NCBI GenBank assembly: GCA_029582265.1
Contig: CM055822.1
Span: 44,751,936-44,815,935 of the forward strand
Length of the DNA: 64,000 nucleotides
Origin: Zoroaster sp. YZ-2022
Taxonomy: Eukaryota > Echinodermata > Asteroidea > Forcipulatida > Zoroasteridae
Reading direction: 5' to 3'
Under the pieces are notes generated by a model. It had not been told where the DNA came from. It made no database searches and worked only from the letters and a program-made list of their open reading frames with translations. A program made the translations under genes and the position numbers. Below, piece after piece: positions 47,525 through 59,589 of the stretch; within the stretch, counting starts at the first letter, position 1, and the number at the start of each line of letters is the position of its first letter.

Positions 47525-48306
47525 ACATCCAATCATACAGCAGTGTGTGGTTGCTCTATAAACAATGCGCAAACATTCAACCAATCAATGATGTCCATTC
47601 TATTAGAAACACAGACATACTTATACGCTCCAGTTTGGCACATTTCCAATTTGATGGGAAACGACCAAGACAGACGAATTTGAGCCTAACGCGCGCGCCC
47701 TTGGCTGAGGAACATGTGTTATTAGGTAGATGAAGAGAGGGAGGAGGGGAGGTATTTTTATGTGCAGTTTATATATGTGCAGTATTTGTGAAGAGGGAGT
47801 AAGTATTTTGTGCAGTTTTGGTGGAGGAGGTCACGCGCGCGCCCATCTGCAGTGGTGGTGGTGGGAATTGAGGATGTCGCGGGATGGAGGGAGTCACGCG
47901 CGCGCCATTGATGAGGAAATTACATATACACCAGACGCTCCGCGCGCAGCATCCTTGTGTGCCGTTTGGTGGTGCATTGTGGTGCATTGCCATTACAAAC
48001 TGCACAAAATCACTGCAGACAAACTGCACACTGTGGAGGTGGTTAGTGGTAACACAATTTTTTTTTTTTACTACCGAAATGATGTCAGTATTTCAGAGGA
48101 GAGAGGCATTTGTGTAACAGTTTTGTGTGGAGGGAGTCGCGCGCGGGGAGCATTACGTATGATTTACATGTAAAGCAAATCGACTCCGTGTTGTAGGGAT
48201 ATTGAGGAGGAACGGAGGAGCTGAATTCCACCGTAATTCCCCCTCCCTGAATCCCTCTCCTGAATCCCCTCCACAACGCAGGTCAATTTGCTGCATACAT
48301 ACTACT
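47525..48306 (-). repeat. Polinton A right inverted terminal region
   Basis: Reverse complement of the left arm, ending ...GCTGCATACATACTACT. GC-rich CGCGCGCGCC tracts alternate with GGAGGGAGTAAGTATTTTGTG repeats. Apparent open frames here are not supported as genes. Confidence 0.88.
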
Positions 48307-48458
48307 TATCTCCAAACCATCCACAGACAACACATTTTAATTTAATATGCTCTATTATTTTCACTTATATATAATATCCCTAATTGTGTACTTATTAAAT
48401 GTGTACGAATCTTTATAAACAAAACTCGTGGACTTTCATAGAGAAATCTGCTTCAAAC

Positions 48459-48647
48459 TTTATTTTATTCTACATGTTCTACAACCAGAGGTCCACATGG
48501 TGGAGCAAGTCAATCTCCAACCTTTGTGGATAATGTCTGTCTTGCTTAGCTTCTCATTCTGAAGAAGTTAGATGGCTCCATCACCATGGAAGATCCGGTA
48601 TCAGGATCAACTTCCACAGTACTCGCTCTCGCCTCAACAGGTACCGT
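48459..48647 (-). CDS. 3' terminal exon of an unidentified gene with polyadenylation signal
   Basis: The minus strand has acceptor TTTTTTTAG, then 33 codons starting TVPVEARASTVEVDPDTGSS and ending PSNFFRMRS with TAA at 48546-48548. AATAAA follows at 48459-48464 and again 5 bp on. Exon, stop and signal together look like a real gene end. The coding exon is 48546-48647; the remainder is 3' untranslated. It starts only 150 bp from the right end of Polinton A. The upstream exons are uncertain; 51960 may be the start. Confidence 0.5.
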
Positions 48648-51573
48648 CTAAAAAAACAGGGAAACAAGTCTCGAAAATTATCAAAATATGCAGAAAAAAT
48701 CAATGCAATAGGCAGGAAATGAATCAGATCTAAAAGTACAGCATTAACAAACAGGTACACAATAATATACATAACAGCAAAGAAACGTCACCCCTAAAGT
48801 TTGATGTCTGGAGAACGGTTTAGCTTATGGGCCTCAGACGTCATGCATGACGAATTTTTTGGTAACCAAATTTGCCACATTGTGTCTGTTACACTCCATA
48901 CCATAATATTCTTCATTAAACAAAGTATATTAATTATAACATGAAAATAATAAATATTTTTAGGGGGACGTTTCTTTTGCTGTTGTACAGATGCAATTTT
49001 GATGTACTGCACCTCACGCCAGTAGCCTAACACTAACGTTTCTCAAACTAAAAAAATTATTTTAAAAGGGTGTCGCTTGGATCAGGAGTGATTAAACATG
49101 AAACGGGGTAGTGGGAACTTTATATTTTCAAAATAGTTCAAGGACAGAGGGTGGACTTTTTGATATTTGGTAATATATCAGTGTAAAGAAAAAACTATAT
49201 TTTCTTAATACAGGTCTCAGACATAATTTTAATGACGACAATGCGTCGAAAGTCAAAATTGAAGACCCCACACAAAACAGGGTTTCATAAAATACATCAG
49301 TTACCATACCAATACAATCAAAACATCAACAGAGGTGCGCAACATATAACCCGACCATATCCGGTATAATAGATTTCAAATGCGCTGCTGTAGGATTACT
49401 TCCTCTGATCATCCAAAATATAGAATATTACCTCCTTAGTCATTGCCTTTATAGCCGAAAACTGGGTGAATGTTTACAAATGGAATTTGAGGTGTACAGT
49501 AATAGAGCTGAATAATTTACTGTACACCTCAAATTCCATATAATAGATTATTGTAAAAAATTTACCAGTTTTCGGCTATAAAAAGGGAATGACTTAGGTT
49601 TGCATTTACTGACAAAAATAGAAAATTTTTTATTTATAGCTACACAAAAAACAAACGTACAATAACGCAACAAAACAAATTAGTCAATTAATTTAACTTT
49701 ATTACTATATTTACAGAGTTAAACAGAGCAAAAAATGCAATATTCAGAAACAAATAATTAAAACTGTTTAATGTTTTTCCTTCAATGCAATTATATTTTA
49801 CAATAAAGCGTGACTATTTTCAATCCACCCTTTTTCCCCATCACATTTGGGTCCCTAGATCCAGAAATACAATCAATTAATGAAAGGGGGTAAAAGTTAC
49901 TTGGGCCTCTCTCACCTGACATCTGAATCTGGGTTATGATTTATGAACTTAATTTCATGACATAAGAAGACATTAATTTGATCCAGAAAAAGGGTACTTT
50001 TACCTTGAATTTCATTATTTATAAAAGAAAATAATGTATTTATTGATGTCGCATTGTAAATATCACAAAGATTGTTATTTTATATCGTAATGAACTCAAC
50101 ATGGAATATATGAGATAAGGGACCATATTTTAAAGTTATACATGTATTGAAAAGAAAAGAAAATATTGATTCAAATTGACCATGACTGTGTGCATTCATT
50201 TACTTCCACAGCCCTGACAGCATTCACACCTGATAAGGTTATAACACAAGAAGCCCAACGAGAATTTAACATGCTTCCGCAATTTTGCTCGTTTCCTTAA
50301 AATTGACTGGGAAAAATTTCATGTAGCTAAGAAACCGTTCACCTATGACATTACACCAGATATTTTGCCTTTCAAAAAAAATGTTCAAAGTTGCACTTTT
50401 TGGCACACTCTGTATCTACTATAGTCATGTACATATTTCCCACTGGGGCTGTCCAGTGATACTTGGGAAAAAAGTTGAATATGTCACAAAAGATGGAAAA
50501 GTCTCAAACTGACGTTGCTCAGGTGTATACGAATCGGACAATAGTCCATGTAGATGGAAGTCATTCAGTATGGAACCAGCAGTCTAAAACTGAATTTATT
50601 AATCAAGCAGGATGAGGACGTTTTAAATTGGTAACCATACAATTTTAACTATAACTAAGCTAACCTTGTTTTTAATTACTATTAAATCATTTCCACATGT
50701 CTTGGGGCTGTTAACATGACAAATTGGTTGATCCCCGTACTGAATATTGCTTACAATTTTCCCAAAATTTTTTAAATTTAGATTTTTAAGGACACTGTGT
50801 GGGATATGCTATAAACGCCCACAGGCAGTGAACAACACTTCAATCGTATTCGCACATAAGTATTTGCAGCCAATAAAAAGATAAATCAGAGGTAGGTCTG
50901 AGTATCAGATTGAACTTATAATTAATTAAGACACAATATTTTCAAATTTAGCAAGCGAGTTCACTTCTCCAGTGGATTACAACGCCACTTTGAAATTAAA
51001 GGGCATGGGAAAAAATCCAAGAACGAGACCGACCAAATACTTTCTTCCACAATTACATACATAAACGTCGACTGTTCCAAGGTGTTAATGTTATGTTCTT
51101 GAATACAGGGTATATCAGAGATTTTGAGGAAGAACTTGAAGATGACGCCATTTGGCAAAATAAAAACGGTTAAACATGTTGGTAGAATAACTAATAAGAT
51201 CACGCATTGCTGATGAGCTGCAAAAGACATTCACCGCTATAAGCAATACTGAATCTAACTTCATTTGATTTCCACGTCTTGTTCGATTTACAACAAGCGT
51301 TACATCTGGCAAAATCTGAAAGAGGGCAGTTGATTTAACCACTTAAGTATTGTACGTAATATAGCACAGAGAAAGACCCTTGCTCTATGTGTATATATAT
51401 GCAAACGTTCGCAACCAACATGCAGTCCAGTCACTATCAAGTCTGCTGCCGGCCACACAGCGCTAGCGTATTTATTATAGTGCGGATAAGCATATGTCTT
51501 TACATATGCATGTATATACGTACGCACGTGTTAGGCTTATAAAGTGCGCCGTCATTGTTTGTGCTTGTTTAGT
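48648..51573. other. possible intron of the minus-strand gene
   Basis: AT-rich, with the fold-back element at 49434-49598. Acceptor-like CTTTTGCAG before a 35-codon open stretch near 51195-51115 (minus strand) is a possible exon I cannot support. A plus-strand open stretch near 50215-50310 is also unsupported. Confidence 0.35.
49434..49598. mobile_element. fold-back MITE, 165 bp
   Basis: Left arm CCTTAGTCATTGCCTTTATAGCC...GGAATTTGAGGTGTACAGTAA and its reverse complement on the right, with a 13-base loop (TAGAGCTGAATAA). Small mismatches occur between the arms. Confidence 0.85.
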
Positions 51574-51960
51574 TTAATTTACTGCATCGAAAAAAGAAAA
51601 CATTGTCGTATCGGCCCCTGGCGCGCCCCGACCGGCAGCGAATTTTTTTTTTTTTTTCCCAGCGCGGTAAAGGCCATCATTTGCATTTTCGCTTCCTATT
51701 CGCCCTTTGCCGGAATCGCCATCTTGGAATGAAAGCGAGGCTTTACATGCAAGAATGACGTCATTCATCAACATGTCGCATTGCTGTGCCTCAGTTTGTA
51801 AATGACCCAGATATTCCGATGAGTTGTCGTTCGAATTATTGTTAGACGATTCGGTTGTGGTAGCAGCCGTTTGAGTGTTATAAAATTTGACAAAAATCAC
51901 ATTATCAGCGGACTGCGGCGGAGATGTGAATGAGATGAGACGTGCTTTTGGAGCGGCCAT
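51574..51960 (-). CDS. putative first exon of a host gene with TISU-like start
   Basis: A 128-codon frame starting MAAPKARLISFTSPPQSADN, then a Thr/Ser/Asn-rich stretch and EAQQCDMLMNDVILAC. The start context CAAGATGGCCGC resembles the TISU element (start codon overlapping a YY1 site). A second CCAAGATGGC occurs at 51717-51726 inside it. Surroundings are CpG-rich (GGCGCGCCCC near 51620), unlike the rest of the region. The tail after about residue 60 includes a poly-Lys run from a T tract and may already be intron. No family recognised. It could be the start of the gene ending at 48546. Confidence 0.4.
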   Translation of the reverse strand: MAAPKARLISFTSPPQSADNVIFVKFYNTQTAATTTESSNNNSNDNSSEYLGHLQTEAQQCDMLMNDVILACKASLSFQDGDSGKGRIGSENANDGLYRAGKKKKKFAAGRGAPGADTTMFSFFDAVN

Positions 51961-52134
51961 CTTGGTATTTCTAACAGTTTAAAAATGTTTTCTTTTAGGC
52001 AAAAGAAGAGGTGAGCCCTACTCCTTTCTTTTCAAATTATATTACTCATAAACAACCCTTTAAGGTCAATTTTCTTTTACTTTTCAAATCTTCAGTCTTT
52101 TTTCATAGGGACCTGGGACTTCTTCGGACTAAAC

Positions 52135-52846
52135 ATGTCCGACAGATCTGAGGATGATATGACATGGATTAGGTTATCTCAAGAACAATTATCTAACCAG
52201 AAAAGAAACAGACGAATAAATGTAGCCAAATAAAGATCTACTCTAGATGGACTAATAAGCCAGGCACAAGAAGAAGATGATGAAGATGTAGAATATACAA
52301 CAAAGATTTCTCGAAAGCAGACAAAATCATTCCAAAACAAAAGTAGCTCATCCAGTGACTCTGACAGTGGTACAAGACAACAGAAAAAAAGAAACCTTAG
52401 CACATATGAATCTGAAGTAAATCCTACTATAGTAATATTAAACTCCCCCAGATGTAAAACTTGCACAAATTAATCCAATAAAAATAAATAAAAGCTCTTA
52501 ACTCAATGGGACAAGATTGCATAAAAATGTATCTAAAACCAACCAAGGAAGTATTAGTGTCAGATGCTATACTTCAGCTCAAGCAAACAAACTAAAAGGA
52601 ATCAGTCAATTAGGACAATGAGCGTGGTCACTGAATACGCTAAATCAGAAACACCAAGCAAAGGCATCATTTCAGGAATTCCATCTGAAATTCTAGATAA
52701 AAGAAATACAAAAGGAATGTAAAAGATTTGGGATTACAGATGTACCGCAGACTCATGTATAAAAGAAGCTTGGACTGACAGGGAAAGCTTCATCAGTATG
52801 TATCTCATTCAAGCCACCTAATATACCTACACATTTGCTGGGTATT
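52135..52846 (+). pseudogene. Jockey/I-like LINE ORF1, left part
   Basis: ATG at 52135 (MSDRSEDDMTWIRLSQEQ), an in-frame TAA at 52231, then a Ser-rich acidic region. Pieces in shifting frames, SISVRCYTSAQANKLKG, ISGIPSEI, KECKRFGITDV and KASSVCISFKPPNIPTH, match the pattern of gag-like ORF1 proteins before the zinc knuckles. It stops at LLG where element B begins, and the zinc-knuckle part continues beyond element B at 62902. Confidence 0.7.
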
Positions 52847-53882
52847 AGTATGATAGATGCTACGTATCTAGGCACACCTCCAAGCCATATTTTAACACAT
52901 TTCTCAGGTAGTAGTAGGGGTTTGATTAGGATTTATGAATTCTAAAACGGTTTATAAAAATCATTTTCAAAAACGATTTGTAATCCATTCGCTGGGTAGT
53001 AGTAGAGTTATTTTTAAATTTGGTTTTTATTTTGAAAAGCAAAAGCAAAGAAACTTCACTGATTCAAAAGAAACATGTTTTGGTCCAAATTCTCTAGGTA
53101 GTAGTAGGGAACATTTTCTTAAATTTGGTTTCTTTAATCAGTGAAGTCGCTCGCTTTCACTAAAAAGGGCCTGCATGAACTACGACTCGTAAAACCAAAT
53201 GACACTTATAAAGTTGAGATAATTAAAAATTATTATCTAGATATATAAGTAAAAGATGATTCTGAAGTATTTATCAAAATGGACATTGTCCAAATTGAAA
53301 GAGTACACTGAACGGAATAATATAACGATAGTACAATCATCAGGTAAAATAGTAAAGTGAATAAAACAGATTATATTTACCCGCGTGCCCAATATTTTAG
53401 TTGACAAAACAGAAAAATGTAGTGCAGCCAAAAATAGGTGAAAGTGAATATTGTTCTTTACACATGTTTCGTATTAAACAAGGACAAACTATTCTTCTTC
53501 CGTGTTTGAAATGTATTGAGGACTAAAAACACAAATATGCACAAATATGTGCTTCATAACCATGGTCCTTGGGTCCAATTTACCGGAGATGTAATTCGCT
53601 GGAAACAGGTAACGATGGGGAGTTTGGTTAGGGGAAAAGATCGACACTATCTCCCATGAACTTGAATCAAACAGCTGGTTTGAAAGATGGGTTAGGGATG
53701 AGGATATATAAACGAGGTTGGAGCCAAAGCGTGATGGTGCCTCGTAAACTCAGGTCATACTTTTAAAAGTGATATAATTAAAAATTATTATCTTGTTTAA
53801 TAACAAAGATGACAAACTACAGAACAAAGACCAAAGCTGAACTAAAAGAAAGTTGTTTCAAGAAATAATATTAAGGTGGAGT
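52847..53882 (+). repeat. element B left inverted terminal repeat
   Basis: Aligns to the reverse complement of 62090-62901. Exact or near-exact blocks include GGTTTGATTAGG, ACGATTTGTAATC, AACGATAGTACAATCATC, GTAACGATGGGGAGTT, GGTTAGGGGAAAA, AATTAAAAATTATTATCTTG and AAAGCTGAACTAAA. The left copy has extra GGTAGTAGTAG insertions. Confidence 0.9.
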
Positions 53883-54960
53883 TGCATCTGGTAAATGTGG
53901 AAAACTAATTAAGGAGGATTATTTAATAGCGATAATAAAAACTGCAGGGCTGCTTCAAGAAAACAATCCGTGTAGCTGACTTTTAGTTGGAAAAACAGAA
54001 ACATATAGTAAATTACGCTCAAAAATACATATTTGCCCCTCACATGCGTTTCGTATTAGTCGAAGGAAACTTGTTGTCAGTTGCGTGTAAAAGATGCAAA
54101 ATCGTTACCAAAATCATGTGGTATATGTACGAAATTGCTTATATTTTAAAAATGTATTATTTAATTTGTGTTGATGTAACGGTTAAAAGAAATTATAATT
54201 TAGTAAAGAAAGAGTTATTGGCTTATCGCATAAAACCCCCAGTAACCGCTAGTATTACCTCATAAAATCGTCCTTGATATTACCTCATAACAAAACCGCC
54301 AGTGACCTCTTAAAACCGCCAGTATTACCTCATAAAACCGCCGGTATTACAGCTGGTTTTGTTGTTTTTACTTATATATAGTGACAAAATTAAAAAATTA
54401 TTATCTTATTTAATTACGAATGTGCTTGACAAACAGAATATATTTGGGAAAAGCGAAAGCAGAGCTAAAGGGATTGTAATAAATGAAAATATTAAAATGA
54501 AGGTGGGTAGTGGTAAATATGGAAAGACTGTTAACTTGATTATTTAACGGCAGTATTAAAATATAAATATGTGTCTTATTATTTCTAAAGCCAATTGTTC
54601 CTTATCAATGAAACTTTTACTAGGTAAAACAGAAAAATGTTTAAAAGCAAGCGTGTGTGGTGCAATTTTGTAGAACAAACGCGTAAACTTAAATGTGGAA
54701 CATCTATTCTCTCGCGTGTATATGATACGGTATGGGTGCAAAAGCTAAAACGCAAATATGTATGTAAGCCACTCCTCCCGATCGCTGGTTAACGCGCTAA
54801 CGCAGAGGGATTAACGCATAAAACTCCTAACGTTATCGCTTTTAAATCGTGTTACTTAAAAGTGACCAAATTAAAAAAGTTATCTTGTTCTATAGTAAAG
54901 ATGGCTGAAATATTTATCGAAATGGACATTATCAGAATTGAAAGAGTTTACACTCACGAA
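53201..54960 (+). repeat. four successive arm modules of about 480-610 bp
   Basis: The anchor AATTAAAAATTATTATCT occurs at 53221, 53776, 54388 and (diverged) 54869, each after AAGTGA-like sequence. Copies 1 and 4 are followed by a frame starting with (V/I)FI(K/E)MDI(V/I)(Q/R)IERV. Copies 1-3 share a later block GG/GACAAAACAGAAA...CGTTTCGTATTA. Copies 2 and 3 end in AAAACCGCCAGTATTACC-type repeats (54230-54350). Confidence 0.7.
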
Positions 54961-55239
54961 AACCCAAATTTTTTCCTATCGTACGAGACATGAATAAGTT
55001 ACTAAACGTAGTTATTTATAAAAGGTGTTCAAACAATATTTGCAGCAAACCAAAACCATTATCTAGAGTGGTTTGGTTTAGTTGGAAGGCTATAACGGTT
55101 GCGAAAACGCTGTGCGCATAACTGACGCAGAAAGCACGCTGACGCAAGCATAACTACTATAAAGGGCTCTGGGAAAAGGGGCAATAATTTAAAAAAAGAT
55201 TATGTAGCCGCTATTAAAGGTTTCTGGGGTAAAGAAGGG

Positions 55240-58200
55240 TTGGATTTAATTTACCCATTAGTGGTGGAAAATGTTACGTGAACGAACAATGATCATTCCA
55301 TTGAATCACCTTGAAAAAGGTTTAAACATTTTCTAGCTTGTAAAAACCAAAAGATTATTAACAAGTTACAGGTTGACGAGAGTTTAAATCATTCAAGTTT
55401 ATGATATATATACGAATTAAGTTACTTAAAAGTAAAACTAGAGGCGCGGATGAGGCTGGACCAAATTTTCATAATAATAAACCAATTGTTTTATTGAATT
55501 TAAACGACATTGAAAAAATATTAAGTGATGTTTTTTCGCAAATTGCTGAAGCTTTAGAAAAATATACGAGAGAGAGCGGCGGATGGATTTAGATAGAATT
55601 ATTGATATGAACGTTAGAATTAGTAGTATTGGCCTTTCACAGGGTAGCTATATTGGAGCTGCCGGTCTATAAAAATAAAAAGCTTGCATTAACGTAAAAA
55701 CAAAAGACGACGATTGTTTTACGATGGGCTTTGCGCGCACATTGTTTTCCGCAGGGGTGATCGGCGTTTACCAGAACGAGCAAGTACCCTGATGGAAGAT
55801 GGTTTAAAATTTTTTAACAACGATGACACTGCTCCATTAATCAAATTAAGCGGTAGAACAACCGATAATATGCGATACATGATTTTTGGATGCGAGGAAA
55901 ATCAATTCTTGTTTGCAGGCTCAGTCAACAACCCGAATTAATCATAAGTTACTTTTGATTAACGATGACGCGAGATCACTACGTTTACATAAAAAGGGCA
56001 TGAATAAATTACTTTTTGTTCCGACGACACGGGCATCGTCAACTTTTTGTTTGAAGTAGGGTTTTCAACAAAAGCGTGTTGCAAAAATCACGTAGAAATG
56101 TCGCAAGGGAATGAGCGACGGGCCGACGAAAACAGTTTCTTCCCAATAAAATTAAGCTGACAAGGTAAAGTTTATAAATTATCATAAAAGATGAAAGCTC
56201 ATTCGTAATATACATAGGCACAGAGCATTATTAAAAATGTACCTTTTTGATAGAACCCTAAGTATACGCAAAAGCTACAAGAACACGTTGTTTGCGGATG
56301 TTCTTACGTTATAACGTGATGGATGGTGAAAGTAGTATTCCTGCTACGTATAGGGGGGAAGATGCGTAAAGTTTTTAAACGAGTTGAAAAGAAGAAGAAA
56401 AATCAATAAAGTATTCAAAAATCTCTTAAAAATAATCGCATTAAAGAAGATGCAGAAAACTACGACTCTGCTAACGAGTGTTTGGATATGCGAAAAAAAG
56501 TTTTAATATGAATGGGAAGCGTAGCGCTGACTCTGAAGAGAAGCGCGAGAAGTTTGTAAGGTAAAGAGATCATTGTCACGACTACCGGAAAGTGAAATAC
56601 GGGGGCAGCACGACTATTGTAATTTAAAACTGGTTTAAAACCAGACAAAACTTTTATTCCTGTTGTCTTTCATAATTTGCGAGGTTACGACTCTCATCTC
56701 ATTATGCAAGCTGCCGGTGGTAGCGAAAGGAAAATAAACGTATAGCAAACAATATCGAAGGTATATTTCTTTTAGTATTAATCAACTACGATTTATAGAT
56801 TAGCGCTCAATTTTGCTCCTTCCGCTGAACTCATAAAATCAAACGATTCTTTCCCAATCACGCGGGTATTCGAAAAGTTTAATAATCTGCTGTTAAGCAG
56901 GAATATTTATCCTTACAGATACTGGATAGTTTAAAAGGTTTGAGAGAAGCCAACTTTACTCAATAAGATCTTTTACAGTAGTCTAGTAAATATAGTAACT
57001 ACTGAAGAACAATACGAGCGCAAAGAACGTTTGCAGCGGTTTGATTGTAAAACTTATGATTATCACGTGATTTGTACGTGCGCACCGATACTTGCTTGTT
57101 GGCGGATGTGTTTGAAAACTTTCGCGTTACTTGTATACAAAGTGGTTTAGATCCTGCTAATTATTATACTAGTCCAGGATTGAGTTGGACGCTTTGTTAA
57201 AACGACCAAAACAAACTTTAGATTTGTTTACAGATATGAAACATGCATTTATTCTGGAGAATTATTGAGGAGGAACGTGCATGGTGTGAGTAAACGATAC
57301 GCCGAAAAGCAAACAATAAATTATTAGACGACTACGACGAGTCAAAACCATCGAGTTACATTATGTACTTGGATGCAAACAATTTATACAGTGCATATAG
57401 GTCAACCTTTACCCACAGGCAACTTCAAGTGGTTGTAGAAAACAAATTATAAACTCGAGAAGAAGGACACTATAAGCGAAGCCAAAGGATACATTTTACA
57501 AGTCGATTTAGAATACGTTAAAAGGTTACACGATTCACACGACGTTTCCTCTCGCTCCAGAGTCGCTAAAAGTACCGAAAAGTGGATAAACGACTATCAA
57601 AAGAAGTTACTGAAAATAAGCCGGGTTTCCCAAACGTTGCGAATTGGATTCCCAATTTATACGACAAAACTAACTACGTGATTCGTTATCATCAACTGCG
57701 TTTTATACACAACTCGGCATGAAGCGGACTAAAATTCACAAAGTTTAGGAATTTGACGAATCATGTTTGGATGAAATCATACATTGATAAAAACACGCAA
57801 CTCAGAAAACTCTCAAAGAGTGATTTTGAAAAAGTTTATACAAACTCATGAACAATTTCAGTTTTGGTAAAACGATGGAAAATGTGCGAAAACGTGTTAA
57901 TGTAAATTTAAAGCGATTGAACGATAAAAAAGCGGAAAATCAAATTCGCTCCTGTCGCGAAACAAATTTTGCAGAATATACGATTTTTGATAATGAACTA
58001 GTAGCGATTCACATGTACACAAGACAAAACTTGTTTCTCAACCGCCCGGTTTGTAGGAATCTGTTTAGAATTATCCAAACATTGTGTACGATTTTATTAC
58101 AATCATTTAAAGAACCGTGATGTAGAGGTGCAGGTTAATATACACGGATACGGATAGTTTGTTACTAGAGATTCAAACAGAAGACGTATATTGATATGAA

Positions 58201-58620
58201 AAAGACAAAGGTTATACGATTTAGTAATTACTAAACAAGATCATTTCTATTTTCTGAAGAAAATAAAAGATAATAGGTAAGAAGGCAAGTGTGCCGGAGA
58301 TCTAATTTCTGAAGTTTGTTTGACTAAGACCTAAAATGTGTTCGATGCGAAATCGGACGAAAAACAGTTAGAAAAGCTAAGGTTAAAAAGTAAGTTTGAA
58401 AAACCAAATTAAGCGACAAAATATACAGGTTTGTCTCAAAATGTCTGCATCACGATGAGTTTTATCAAACACAACTTAGATTATATACAACGCAGGTAAA
58501 TAAAATATCGCTATCTCCTTTAGACACGAAACTTGTTTCAGAAGATGGGATACATATATCTTACGGTCCTTTATAGTCTCGTCGTTTTAATAATAATGCG
58601 TTTATCGAACGAAACAACCG
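55240..58620 (+). pseudogene. protein-primed type DNA polymerase B, heavily frameshifted
   Basis: Belongs to DNA_pol_B_2, as in Polintons and related elements; it would copy the element from its ends. Landmarks by position: KACINVKTKDDDCFTMG (about 55683), a Cys/His endonuclease-VII-like region with RDHCHDYRKVKY (about 56560-56600), VVFHNLRGYDSHLIMQAAGG (56660-56720, exonuclease motif), RFIDSA (about 56795), NYYTSPGL (about 57160), polymerase motif A YIMYLDANNLY (57357-57389), motif B region MNNFSFGKTMENVRKR (57848-57895) and motif C YTDTDSLLLE (58141-58170), then SPLDTK near 58520. More than 15 frame changes or stops. The longest open piece is 57848-58120. Confidence 0.88.
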
Positions 58621-59342
58621 AGGCTCCTACCGCTAGCAACGCAAGGGTGCGCTCGGCGACTACCTTTCAATGCATACAATTGTAAGCGTGTTCATGGTGT
58701 GTTTACAGCCAATGCTCAATGCGTACAATGATGGATGTGTGTTTGACTAACGCTATAAAACAAACCAGATTTTAATACAAAATACAATCATAGCCTTTAC
58801 CACCAGCAGAATTTAACAAAAAACACCACTTCTCAGTGATTTATTTAAAAATATATTTTGCGCCTTTTTAGCTTCACCAAAAGCAATACAAACCAACAGG
58901 AGTCTAACAGGTGATTACGTTAACTGGCGAGGCTAAAGTTGTTTATATTAGGTTTCGGCGCTAACGAAGCGTTTTATATGGTTTAGAACAATGATTTGAA
59001 CGTTAATCTTTTTAACGTTAAGATTTACTGGATAACATGTACAGAATTCCCTACTACCAGCAATTTTAGTAAAGAATGTGCGTTTCTCTGAGGCGTGACG
59101 CTAAGATGTTATTCTCTGCGCGAGCCTTCACGTCTAATCGGTTTTTCATATTTTACCGCTAATCTTAATATTATTTCTTAATGCAGGTCTCAGCACGCTG
59201 TTGCAGAAACATTCAGATTTAGAGTGTTTTAACATTTTATGTAAACACGTCGTTTCTGGATAGACTCATTTGGAATGTTATTGTACTTGCAGTCCTTTGT
59301 ACTGTTGTGTTATAAGTGCTTGTGTCATTTATGTGTAAGCAC
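58621..59342 (+). other. element B, unassigned broken coding-like sequence
   Basis: Short pieces such as KLFILGFGANEAFYMV and NNDLNVNLFNVKIYW lie in consecutive frames around 58930-59040 and look like remains of a second protein. I do not recognise it. It is the only candidate for another element-B gene downstream of the polymerase. Confidence 0.35.
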
Positions 59343-59526
59343 AAAGAAAGAAACTTATTTGAAAAACTAAAACAAGCCTATTTAAAAGGCCTGTTTTGTT
59401 TTAGTATTGTCATTTGATAATAAAATAAAATTGATAAAAAAGTAAAAATATTATTTAATATAGTAGTAATAGTAACAACAACTAAACAGTTGTACCTTTA
59501 GAGAACAATATAGCAAACTGGGTTAT
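59343..59526. repeat. inverted repeat, left arm, flanking the minisatellite
   Basis: Matches the reverse complement of 60200-60352: AAGAAAGAAACTTATTTGAA, TATTGTCATTTGAT and GAACAATATAGCAAACTG are shared. It also contains its own hairpin, CTAAAACAAGCCT/AGGCCTGTTTTGTTTTAG (59364-59404), which could terminate transcripts. Confidence 0.75.
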
Positions 59527-59589
59527 ATGTTACCGCAGAGTTACTCACAGGCGGGTGAGCAATTACCCATAGGTTAAGAGCAGTACCCA

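Larger units (their letters stand above)
35138..48306 (+). mobile_element. Polinton/Maverick element A, 13.2 kb, capsid and integrase module, no polymerase
   Basis: Begins AGTAGTATGTATGCAGC and ends with its reverse complement. It is flanked by identical 6-bp duplications TATCTC (35132-35137 and 48307-48312). A 5'-AG terminus and a 6-bp duplication are Polinton hallmarks. Gene order left to right: packaging ATPase, small basic protein, virion-protein-like ORF, integrase, minor capsid, small virion protein, major capsid, cysteine protease. A C2H2 protein runs leftward from the right end. Every large gene carries frameshifts. Typical Polintons are 15-20 kb and encode a protein-primed polymerase B; none was seen here, so this copy is an old, polymerase-deleted derivative. 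Confidence 0.93.

Noticed and set aside
51755..51850. THAP-domain start on the plus strand (MSHCCASVCK)
   Set aside because: A stop follows directly and the rest of the domain is absent; the overlapping minus-strand frame has a better start context.
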